Below the pieces are notes generated by a model. That model was not told where the DNA came from, searched no databases, and saw nothing but the letters and a program-made list of their open reading frames with translations. The translations under genes and the position numbers were made by a program. Positions 20,337 through 29,210 of a stretch of DNA of 64,000 bases are shown here, piece after piece (position 1 is the stretch's first letter; every line of letters starts with the position of its first letter). Source of the DNA: Nothophaeocryptopus gaeumannii (taxonomy: Eukaryota > Ascomycota > Dothideomycetes > Mycosphaerellales > Mycosphaerellaceae); the NCBI GenBank assembly GCA_031771865.1, contig JASISA010000001.1, positions 992,001 through 1,056,000 of the forward strand, in the 5' to 3' direction.

Positions 20337-23300
20337 ATGGGCGGACCGGACGAACTCCCTCGTTTCCCCTGCTGGTGCAAGGCGACATACTCATGGGGCG
20401 GCGAGAACAAGAAGGACCTGGGTTTCATTGAAGGAGACCTGATCGAAGCCCTGAACGCCGGCGATGGACAATGGTGGATGGGAAGACTGCGACGGGATCC
20501 CAGAGCAATCGGCCTGTTCCCATCCAACTTCGTCAAAGTGCTCGAGGCCTCCTTTCAACCCGCGCCCAACAGTCGCAATGTCACTCCCTTGACACAGCCT
20601 AAACAAGTCAATAAAAGCAAGTCGTTGTTTCGAAAGCCATACCAGGCGTATGAAGTGTTGGGAAAGAGGGGCAGTCTTGATACTAAGGAGAGCACTCCTG
20701 ATAGTGATCCTGATAAAAAGAAGGAGAAGAGCAAGTTCAAGCCTTACTCGAGCATGAAGACGGCACAGGCGCCGACGGGGACAATTAGGACGCATAATGG
20801 AGTGCCAATAATACCACAGGATAATGGTCCGCGAATACCAGCACCACCGCCGCGACAACATACTTCGCGCCGGCCGCGAAGTCCAATGCCAGAGAGACCC
20901 GCAACTTCAGCTTCTCCCACTCCCACTCCCATGTATCCTCCGCCTGCCCAACCACAATATCGCGCGCACTCACCTCAGCAGAAGAATCGTGCGCCGTCCC
21001 CACCGCCCATGTATCGCTCATACTCGCCTGCTCCTGCGCGTGCTCACTCTCCTCTGCCGTCCACTTATCACCACGGATCAGCATATCCGCAGATGCTTCC
21101 ACCATCTCGACAGCCTTCACCTCTGCCGTACGAGCAGGCAGATTACTACTCAAGAGGACCTTCACCGGCGACTTATGAGGAAGCGGAAGATCCAGAATCG
21201 CCTCCGCCACCACCTCCGCCCGCTCATCGTGTAGCATGGCAGCCAAGCAGAGCACCTTCGATGGAAATGGACAACCAGATGCATCCCGGGTATGATCGCA
21301 ACGGCAGTCGAACACCTGTCCCTCCTTCACCGAATGGTAGCCATATGACACCATCGCCTCTGAGAGCTGCAATGAACGACGTGATGTCGTCGCTTCAGGA
21401 CATGAGCTCGCTGTCTCAGTCGCCTCCACCTGCAGCGAGAGACCAAACGCCGCCCAGCGTGTGGTCACCGGAAGCGTTCGACAAGATTAGAATGCAATCT
21501 AGGGACATGTCCCGCGCGCAATCATCTCTTGGCTTTGCAACAGATGAGCAGCTGGAGGGTTATGGTCTGGCTCGAACCAGAACCCCGTCAATGCCTTCGT
21601 CAAGGAATGGACCCCATCAAATCGATGACTATGTACAGCGCATGGAAAACCAATTGCGACACACACAATCGTACTCTGAACAAGGACCTCCACCACCATT
21701 GAAAGGATCACAGTACTCTTCTCGCCCTGCCACATCGAGCAGCAGTTCAAGCAATATCTCTGTTGGGCGTCCGCTTCATCCGCAACAACAGCATCCTCAA
21801 CTTCGATCGAGCAAGTCTGCGTTTGGACTGAACAACAGACCGCTTGACAGGACGTACACCACAAAAACCAATGCCACCAATTCGACAGAAACTTCCTCAG
21901 CAACGCAGAGCAGCACCAGCACTCAGTTGACTAGTCGCAGCATCATGTCTGGATACTCAGCTGGTGGTTTCAGTGCGACGAGCGCTGGGAGTCTTGCACG
22001 CCGCAAGTTTGGTTTCGGCAGCCAGCGGGAGCGCAGAGCTCTTGGACACACGGAAACGAAATCCACAGGAGACATCAACTTCAGCTCTCGGAGCATGGCG
22101 GCAAGCGAGAGTTCTGGATCTGGACCGAGCTATCACGAGAGTCACGCCTCGCGTAACCATCCAGCTTTGACTCCAGTAGCTGACTGGGCGAAGGACCCCA
22201 TGGAGGACGCCGGTATTCTCGGTGGACTGTCTTCTCCTCAGGCAAAGCGGAGTGGCTTCTTCAAACGAATGATTGAAACTGCAAAGACCACGGCAAAGAC
22301 TGGCGCTGCCAATGCCCGGTCTACCATAGGGAGCGCAAGTGCAAGTCGGCCTGGGAGTCGCGCAGAGAGCAGATCAGCTAGTCCGACGAAGGGCATGCTT
22401 GGTCAGAATGGCCCGACTGCTATCGCAGGAGGGACTGCCGTTCGTCCACAGACAGCACCCGGGAATGCCGCGAGGGATATGGGACTTGGTGGAGGGAGCG
22501 ACTGGATGCAGGTCCGTCGCGATGTCAATCGCTCAAACTCGCTCAGCCAACGGGAACGAGATGATCGGGCTGAAAGGTGCGAGCTGCATGACATACCCGT
22601 GATTCGACCTGTTGAGGAGCTGCACGAGTATGTGGAAGGTGACGAAGGGTTGGACGGTCTGCCCATCACCGAGCCCACCGATTTCAACACGTCGAATCTG
22701 CAGTTGGTGGACAAGAGTACGCGTTTCATCCAGAATGTCCCTCCGATGGTCAGCGCCGGGTCACTGGCTCAAAGCTATGTTTGCAGACCGCACAGGAGCG
22801 ATGTCCAGCGATTGCGAGCGATCTTCATCTGGGTCTCTGAGCGAATTACCTGGGAGGAAGACTTCGAAGGCCAAATAGACACGAGGAGGCTGATACAGAC
22901 AAAGCGAGGCTGTAGTGAGGAGACTGCGTATCTCGTGCGAGATATGTGTAGCGCTGTTGGTCTGCATTGCGAAGTCGTTCGCGGCTACCTGAAAAGTCCT
23001 GGCGAAAGCCTAGATCTGGAAACAATTGCTCGACCCAACCACTGGTGGAATGCCGTTATTGTCGATGGCGAATGGCGCATTATGGACTGTGCTCTTGCCA
23101 GTCCAACACACCCTCGACGAAGCGCATACAGCGGTACCAGTGGACAAATGGCCGAGTCGTGGTACTTCTTGGCCAGGCCGATGGAGATTTGCTACACTCA
23201 CATCCCGCTCCTACCAGAACAACAGCACATTGTTCCACCCGTGGCGCACGAGATTCTGATATCACTCCCATGTGCTTGCCCATCGTACTTCCGGAACAAT

Positions 23301-24209
23301 GTCGAGCTCACGAACTTCGCCACGAGCATGCTTCATCTGGAGGGCCTTGAGATGGCCCATTTGCATTTCAACGTGCCTGAAGACGTCGAATGCATCGCCG
23401 AGACCGAGGCAAGATCGTTCGCACAGGATGGGGACGGCGACTTTTTCGAAAGCGGTGACGTTGTAACCAAGAGAGCCTTCGCGCAGGCAGAGTGGGTGGG
23501 AGGGCGGAAACGCTTCACCATCAAGGCTGTGCTCCCAGGTGACGACTCTCACGGCATGCTTCGCATCTACGCCGGCAAACGGGGCCTCATGCATTCCATT
23601 AAGGACAATCCTCACTCCATGGCCGTCGCGCTTCCTCTCACCCATTCCGGGCAAAACCCACCTTACACCTTCGTGGCACGCCATCCGACTCCCCACGCCC
23701 AGCGCCATGACCTCTACATCGCCCAACCTCAATGCTCCCGCTTGACAATGAACAACACTTTCGTCTTCTGCATCCGCCAACATCCATCATCCCTCTCCCG
23801 CTTCTCCCCGGATACTTGGAGCACAGGCGCCAACTCCTCCTCCATCGGCCGTCCTCAATCCCCCAACCCCCTCATGCGACCCACATCCGCCATGTCCATG
23901 GTTTCCATGACAGCCTCCCAAACCGCCTCCACTTACGGTTCCGAGTCCGGCTCATCATCTCAAGGTGGAGGAATGACGGCGGCTCAACAAAAACCTGCCA
24001 AACTGGCGATTCAATCTCCGAGTCAAAAAATTATCCGCTTGACGAGGAAACAGGAACATACGAGTCGGTTCAATGTTGAAGAGGATAGTGGATTGACGAC
24101 GAGTTGGGAGACGGTGATTAAAATTGGAGAGAGGGGGACTTGGAGGGGTTTGGTGCTGGCGGATCGCAGTGCGAGGTGGTGTGTTTTTGCGGAGTGGGAG
24201 TGTGTTTGA
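20337..24209 (+). CDS. CYK3: Cytokinesis protein Cyk3 (SH3 + transglutaminase-like)
   Basis: A single exon of 1290 residues starts at the ATG at 20337 (MGGPDELPRFPCW). Cyk3 acts at the division site, linking actomyosin ring closure to septum synthesis through partners such as Hof1/Inn1. An N-terminal SH3 domain spans about residues 8-70 (CKATYSWGGENKKDLGFIEG, GQWWMGRL, GLFPSNFVKVL). Then come about 700 residues of Pro/Ser-rich disordered sequence with PPPP motifs. The transglutaminase-like core lies at about 805-930: AIFIWVSERITWEED, KRGCSEETAYLVRDM, RPNHWWNAVI, WRIMDCAL. The His and Asp of the catalytic triad are there, but at the position of the usual cysteine (G-x-C) there is a serine, with a cysteine one residue earlier. 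This fits a non-catalytic role, as proposed for the family. The Cyk3-specific C-terminal domain follows. Confidence 0.93.
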   Translation: MGGPDELPRFPCWCKATYSWGGENKKDLGFIEGDLIEALNAGDGQWWMGRLRRDPRAIGLFPSNFVKVLEASFQPAPNSRNVTPLTQPKQVNKSKSLFRKPYQAYEVLGKRGSLDTKESTPDSDPDKKKEKSKFKPYSSMKTAQAPTGTIRTHNGVPIIPQDNGPRIPAPPPRQHTSRRPRSPMPERPATSASPTPTPMYPPPAQPQYRAHSPQQKNRAPSPPPMYRSYSPAPARAHSPLPSTYHHGSAYPQMLPPSRQPSPLPYEQADYYSRGPSPATYEEAEDPESPPPPPPPAHRVAWQPSRAPSMEMDNQMHPGYDRNGSRTPVPPSPNGSHMTPSPLRAAMNDVMSSLQDMSSLSQSPPPAARDQTPPSVWSPEAFDKIRMQSRDMSRAQSSLGFATDEQLEGYGLARTRTPSMPSSRNGPHQIDDYVQRMENQLRHTQSYSEQGPPPPLKGSQYSSRPATSSSSSSNISVGRPLHPQQQHPQLRSSKSAFGLNNRPLDRTYTTKTNATNSTETSSATQSSTSTQLTSRSIMSGYSAGGFSATSAGSLARRKFGFGSQRERRALGHTETKSTGDINFSSRSMAASESSGSGPSYHESHASRNHPALTPVADWAKDPMEDAGILGGLSSPQAKRSGFFKRMIETAKTTAKTGAANARSTIGSASASRPGSRAESRSASPTKGMLGQNGPTAIAGGTAVRPQTAPGNAARDMGLGGGSDWMQVRRDVNRSNSLSQRERDDRAERCELHDIPVIRPVEELHEYVEGDEGLDGLPITEPTDFNTSNLQLVDKSTRFIQNVPPMVSAGSLAQSYVCRPHRSDVQRLRAIFIWVSERITWEEDFEGQIDTRRLIQTKRGCSEETAYLVRDMCSAVGLHCEVVRGYLKSPGESLDLETIARPNHWWNAVIVDGEWRIMDCALASPTHPRRSAYSGTSGQMAESWYFLARPMEICYTHIPLLPEQQHIVPPVAHEILISLPCACPSYFRNNVELTNFATSMLHLEGLEMAHLHFNVPEDVECIAETEARSFAQDGDGDFFESGDVVTKRAFAQAEWVGGRKRFTIKAVLPGDDSHGMLRIYAGKRGLMHSIKDNPHSMAVALPLTHSGQNPPYTFVARHPTPHAQRHDLYIAQPQCSRLTMNNTFVFCIRQHPSSLSRFSPDTWSTGANSSSIGRPQSPNPLMRPTSAMSMVSMTASQTASTYGSESGSSSQGGGMTAAQQKPAKLAIQSPSQKIIRLTRKQEHTSRFNVEEDSGLTTSWETVIKIGERGTWRGLVLADRSARWCVFAEWECV

Positions 24210-24738
24210 AGTGTTCAATTGCAGATGGGTAATGGCGGTGTTGAATGGATTGGGTTGGTAGCGACTCGCGTCTTGGTCTGTTCGGTCTAGATCATCGTTG
24301 TGGGAAAACTGTACACTAGGCGCGTCTTCATTCCGGGCTTGGGTTTATGATTCTGGTTGGTTTCTGGGATGGTATACGATTAACGAAGCATAAGCATGGT
24401 GTCTGGCGTTCTTAGTAGCTGTACAACATTGTAATGTTAGCAGTTCCAAAGGAGAACTTCACGAAACTCTACCTGCGCTCTTCCCACTCGTGAATAAAAA
24501 TGCCGTCTTTTAACTTTTCCACATCACATACATACGTAACCATGCCGATCTATAAGACGCTGCGCTTGCGCGCGCCAATCCCATTTTCAATACTCCTAAC
24601 GTCGTCGTCCCGTAAAGCAACGACTGGCGAGTCGAATTGTTAGGTTCCGACTTCAGCCGTCTGTTGCGATGCAATTTCATACTTCATGCTCTCCTTCATT
24701 ACCATCTCGACCGCTATGGCAAGATATGCGAAGACCGT
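24210..24738. other. Convergent 3' flanks of CYK3 and SHP1
   Basis: Two genes converge on this 529-bp stretch, which should hold both 3' UTRs and polyadenylation signals. AATAAAAATG at about 24493 is a candidate signal. No gene is supported. Confidence 0.5.
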
Positions 24739-25978
24739 CTATTTCCACTTCTGCACAACCACGCCACCGCGCTTGAAATCGCTCATCTCGCCCAGCACCT
24801 TCGACTTATCCGAGAGCTCCTGAGGTGGGAAGGTGGTCTGGAGAACGTAGGGTCGCTGCTGGGACGCGGGAGATGCGCGGTTGACGAAGTCATAGACGTC
24901 ACCCATAGTGTGCGTTGTGTTAAAGCGCGAAGAGAGACGGGTGCCGTCGCCGAGTCGGACTTGTAATTGCAAGGTCGGTTGCGAATCATCCACTGGCATT
25001 TCCTGGCTGCTGGTGGATGGCGCTGACGAGGTAGGTGCTGCTTGTGCGCTCGGTGTGGCGGCTGCGGAAGATGAAGAGGCGAGACCTGGAGTTGGCGAAC
25101 CAAGACGCTGACCTTGCCCAGCAAATGGCTTGTACTTCGGCTTCGGCGCGACGTAGTTCTCTCCCTTATGAGGCTCCAGGTTGAGATCGACCTCCTGATC
25201 AGGCGCGACATCGAGTAATGCCTTAGGTGCACGACCCTGGTTGATCTCTTGCATGATGTGGTCGTTCGCGGGATCATCAAATCGGAGCAGAGGACCGTCA
25301 TCGATACTGACGCCGTCGGCCCAGAGGTGAAGTGTCCGCATTACACGTGGCAAGGCCTGTCTCTGTGGAAGTCTCGACGTGGGATCCTCGACTACCTGAC
25401 TCGGTGCATCGTCCCCGCCCAATGTCTGGGCACGGCCGGTGAAGGCACTGCTCTGCGATTGTGGCTCTAGTTCGTCTCCTGTCCCTGGTGGACGCTCACG
25501 GTTCTGGCGGGCTTGATTCATGATGTTGCGGAAGTGATCGATAGGAGCACCGCCTTCGTCTGGATTTTGAACAGCCAGCCCGCTCTTCTCGCCACCTGCG
25601 AACATGTCCTGCTTCTTCTCTTCCTCATCTTCGTCATCATCGCCGCCTTGCAAGTCGCGCAGTGTCATCTGCTTAGGTCTGTTCCCTCCACGTGCATTTC
25701 TACTCGACGATGCGGCTGGTTGCGGGTTGGCTTGTGAGGAAGGCGCATCTTGGGCTTGGTCGTCATCGTCGCCGGATTGCGGGTCTTCGTTGGCGGCGAA
25801 GAAGAGGCCCACTGCTTGCTCGATGTCCCAGTTGGCCGAGGCGAGTGCGGTTTGTGCCTGGAAGTATGTCAGATGCGATTGCAGCTATCTCTGTATGCTT
25901 TTCGAGACTTACCACGCTGGGGTTGGCACCGGTGATGGCGCTGAACTGCGCGATCTTGTCGTTCTGCGACTCGTCCAT
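24739..25978 (-). CDS. SHP1: Shp1/p47 UBX-domain cofactor of Cdc48
   Basis: Exon 1 (25913-25978) encodes MDESQNDKIAQFSAITGANP and two more codons. A 55-nt intron (GTAAGT...CCAG) joins it in phase 0 to exon 2 (24739-25857), for 394 residues. Three domains are in the p47 order: a UBA at about 1-45 (ALASANWDIEQAVGLFF), an SEP domain at about 190-260 (LHLWADGVSIDDGPLLRFDD, GRAPKALLDVAP) and a C-terminal UBX domain (LQVRLGDGTRLSSRFN, YVLQTTFPPQELSD, VVVQKW). The TFPP loop is the UBX residue set that contacts Cdc48. The protein should deliver ubiquitinated clients to Cdc48 and support membrane fusion and phosphatase regulation. A highly acidic linker (GGDDDEDEEEKKQ) lies after the UBA. It converges with CYK3 and is divergent from MIM1. 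Confidence 0.93.
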
Positions 25979-26397
25979 GATGTCGCCCACTCTTGCTGAG
26001 CGAACACTGTTTTCTGCACAATGCGTTTGGTGATCTTTGAGGCCGTGGATGTCGAATAGCGAGATTGCGCGCAGCGACAGTACTCGGTGTCTGTGGCAAG
26101 GTAGGTTTTGGATGTTGGATGTAAGGAGACAGTTCGTGTGGTCAAGCTGCAGCTTGTCTCCAGGCACAAGACAAGTGGGGAACGTCACTCAAAGACTTGG
26201 CTAGCATGTGAGCCGCGGAAGTGAGCTCCGTCTCCGACATCTACAAACACATTCACCTACCACACGAGTGCCGACTGGCTGTCCACCACCATACCTCCAG
26301 CGCTCCGAGCGCTATCCGCTTGTCTATCTACTCCAAGCAATCCTCGACCTCGGACTCATCACATGTGACACGTTGAGCACACCGCCAGCCCGCAACC
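25979..26397. promoter_or_regulatory. Shared upstream region of SHP1 and MIM1
   Basis: These 419 bp separate divergent start codons. No other gene is supported. A short minus-strand frame continuing upstream of SHP1 exon 1 probably reads through the leader. Confidence 0.5.
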
Positions 26398-26881
26398 ATG
26401 TCCGCACACGACCTAACCGAATCGCAAACGACTTTTCCGTCAGACAGCGAGAACTACGATGCGAATCACTCCAACCAAGACTCGTCAGATGAGCCGCCTT
26501 CAGACTCTTCTAGCCCGATGATACTATACTCTCCGCCTACCTTTTGGAGCATACTCCGGGGGGCTGCGATCAATTTACTACTACCATTTGTGAATGGGTT
26601 GATGCTAGGATTTGGAGAGCTATTTGCACATGAAGCGGCTTTCAGATTGGGATGGAGTAATACAAAGGTATGCTTGGACATTCGATCAAGAACCGCGCTT
26701 GGTGCCATGTCCCAAGCCTCGGCTTCTTGTGTTGCTTGGTGAGTACTGACTGAGGTATCAGATCTTCCCAAGCCACAGAGTGGGGATGCGAGCAGGTCCG
26801 GGAGTTGAAATCAAGGACGATCCCATCGAACGAAGACGGAGAAGCGGTCAAGAATTGGACGAGTTGACTTCAATGGAGTAA
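26398..26881 (+). CDS. MIM1: Mitochondrial import protein Mim1
   Basis: Exon 1 (26398-26667) and exon 2 (26762-26881) join in phase 0 (donor GTATGC, acceptor TATCAG), giving 129 residues. Mim1 forms the MIM complex in the outer mitochondrial membrane, which inserts alpha-helical outer-membrane proteins and helps assemble the TOM complex. The acidic, Ser-rich N-terminus is followed by the conserved core FWSILRGAAINLLLPFVNGL then MLGFGELFAHEAAFRLGW, one membrane helix with small-residue (GxxxG-type) packing. The tail encoded by exon 2 (GPGVEIKDDPIERRRR) is typical of filamentous fungi. The gene is followed 445 bp later, on the same strand, by OXA1. Confidence 0.92.
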
Positions 26882-27326
26882 TGGAGGAAGATGTGGATAC
26901 CCAAGAGGCTTCCGAAAGGATGTCCCTTCTGTACATATATCAAGAAGACGCCATCTCCAGCGGCATAGAAGGGCAGAGTCGCGTTACAAATGCATGAGCT
27001 ACGAGGCGTCATGGAGTTCAAAAGACGGACAGGCCTGGGTTTGAAGTTCAGCGCCGGGATCGTGCCAGAGCTCGATACTCTCATCATATCTTGAATATCA
27101 AAAATCAAGAGACTTATTCAATCAGCCTCTCCATTTGCCCTTGCATCTGCACGCTCTACTCTCTTCTTCTGCGCTGATGCATGTGATAATGGCTTGACAT
27201 GGGTAGTATGCATGCCATCGGAGCAAGCCAAGGCCGATCGGATCCCTGGAGGACTACGCCGAGCAAAAGTTCGCGGAGACGATCATCTGCAACCTCGCGT
27301 CTTTGAAACCCACCACCACCATAATC
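26882..27326. other. Intergenic between MIM1 and OXA1
   Basis: This 445-bp spacer between two co-oriented genes holds the MIM1 terminator and the OXA1 promoter. No gene is supported; an antisense frame over 26848-27108 lacks resemblance to any family. Confidence 0.5.
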
Positions 27327-28944
27327 ATGATGCCCAGTAGAGGCCTACATATTGCCCGAGGCAATGCGTCTCGCTTATACCGAATACCCATACAGACCCG
27401 AAATGTAATGCAACCCGCGACTCTCGCATTCCTGCCAACGCTGAACATGCATATAGCTTTCATCGACTCCGCGACCAAACCTCCGAGTCGCGTCTCCTCA
27501 ACGAAGTCATTTAGCACGATCATCCATACCATGGACGAGATCAATACCGACAGCCATACCGTCCATCGCCGCGATACGGCATGCCTCCACGACTCCCGCG
27601 CAAACAACCACCACCACCGAACAAGCGACCGCAACCGCAACTCCCCCAGCGAGCGAATCCGCATCATCCTTCAACATTGACTCTATAACCCTCGATGAAG
27701 TTTCCAAACACGCCGACCCGAGCGCCATATCAGAAGGAATTGGCTACCTCAAAGAGATCGGCATCGACTACGGCACAGGACCTACAGCACTTCTGGAATG
27801 GGTCCTAGAGCACATTCACATCTGGGGCGGCATACCCTGGTGGGGATCAATCGTCCTCACGGCTGCCGCATTGCGTATCGTAATGTTTCCGCTATACTTG
27901 AAGGCTAGCGACAGCATAGCCCGACAATCCGCCCTCGTCTCCGTCACAAAACCCTTCTACGACCGATTAAAAGTCGCGCAATCAGTAGGCAACACGGCAG
28001 AGGTCATGTTGATCTGGCAACAAATGCAAGCCATCAGAAAGAAAGCTGGTATCAGTACAACGGCACAATTCGTTCCCATGGTAGTTCAAGGAGTCATGGG
28101 ATACTGCGGTTTCAAGCTCATGCGGGCCATGGCAGACCTACCCGTACCAGGCCTCAAGGACGGCGGATTTCTCTGGCTTCAAGATCTCACACTCACAGAT
28201 GGATACCTCCTCATGCCCGTCATCATGGCAGGAACAATGCACCTATTCATTCGCTTCGGAGGAGACACAGGCGCCATGAACCAACTCCCCGGCGCTATGC
28301 AAAATTTCATGCTCTACGGAATGCCCCTCATGATTTTCGGCGTCACATGTTTCCAGTACGGCACCGTAGCCCTCTGGTTCGCGGGTACAGGTCTGCTAGG
28401 AATCTGCCAATCGAAGATTCTCCAAATCAAAAGAGTGAGAGAGTATTTTGGATTGGCGCCTATATATAAGCCGAAGCCAGGGGAGGGACAGCAGGGGATG
28501 GGTGCGTTGATGGATATGTTTCAAGGGTCGAAGACGGAGAACAAGACATATCGAGCTGCTTCTTCCGCGCCTAGCTCGGGGTCTGCGGCTTCAGCAGGCG
28601 CAACAGCTGGACGAAACGCGGCATTCATGCACACATCGTACCAATCACCTAACCTGCACACGTCAAGAGGTGCTGGAGGCAGGACGATCGACACGACCCT
28701 TGTGAGTCGAGCGAACGCGCCTCAGCAGCAGGATGACATGGTTCAACCCGGGCAAAAGGCTACATCGTCTGGCAAGGATGGTGTGTTCGATAGCGTGAAG
28801 GGAAAATGGAGTGAGATTCAGGCGAGAGCGAAGTCTATGGCTGGGGAACAGACAGAGGATCAGAAAAGGGCTGCTGCGAAGAAGGAGTTTAAGAAGAGGG
28901 CGGATGCGTATGAGAAGAGGGCGCAGCAGAGTAAGGGGCGATGA
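27327..28944 (+). CDS. OXA1: Mitochondrial inner-membrane insertase Oxa1
   Basis: Exon 1 (27327-27404, MMPSRGLHIARGNASRLYRI...) joins in phase 0 over a 52-nt intron to exon 2 (27457-28944), for 521 residues. The open frame of exon 2 is closed by a TAG just upstream, which coincides with the acceptor, so the spliced start is well supported. The N-terminus is an arginine-rich mitochondrial presequence (RSIPTAIPSIAAIRHAST). The YidC/Oxa1/Alb3 core follows with about five helices: GGIPWWGSIVLTAAALRIVM, LYLKASDSIARQSALVS, the QFVPMVVQGVMGYCGF helix, FRLM-like repeats and YGTVALWFAGTGLLGI. The basic, helical C-terminus (DQKRAAAKKEFKKRADAYEK) fits the matrix ribosome-binding tail. Oxa1 inserts mitochondrially made and re-exported proteins into the inner membrane. 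Confidence 0.93.
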
Positions 28945-29210
28945 GGAGGGGCAAGTGTAAGATGAGGGGAGGTGTGAGATGTACAGATTAGTTGAAGGTG
29001 ATGGGGTTGCTTTCGAAATTGTGTATATGTCAAGCATGGGAACTTTGCATGGTCAGAGAGCATGGTCTGGGCGGCGTGTATTGGCCAAAAAGGCACGGAA
29101 TGGTAGATACTATCAACAAGTAAGAAACATGCATTGACCGCTCCTCTCTATGACCCATATCCGAGTTACCACAGCATTGATATCAATGGAATTCCACTAG
29201 TCGTCTCAGA

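Noticed and set aside
20785..21468. 227-codon minus-strand frame inside CYK3
   Set aside because: It is a shadow of the proline-rich region of CYK3 and lacks any domain.
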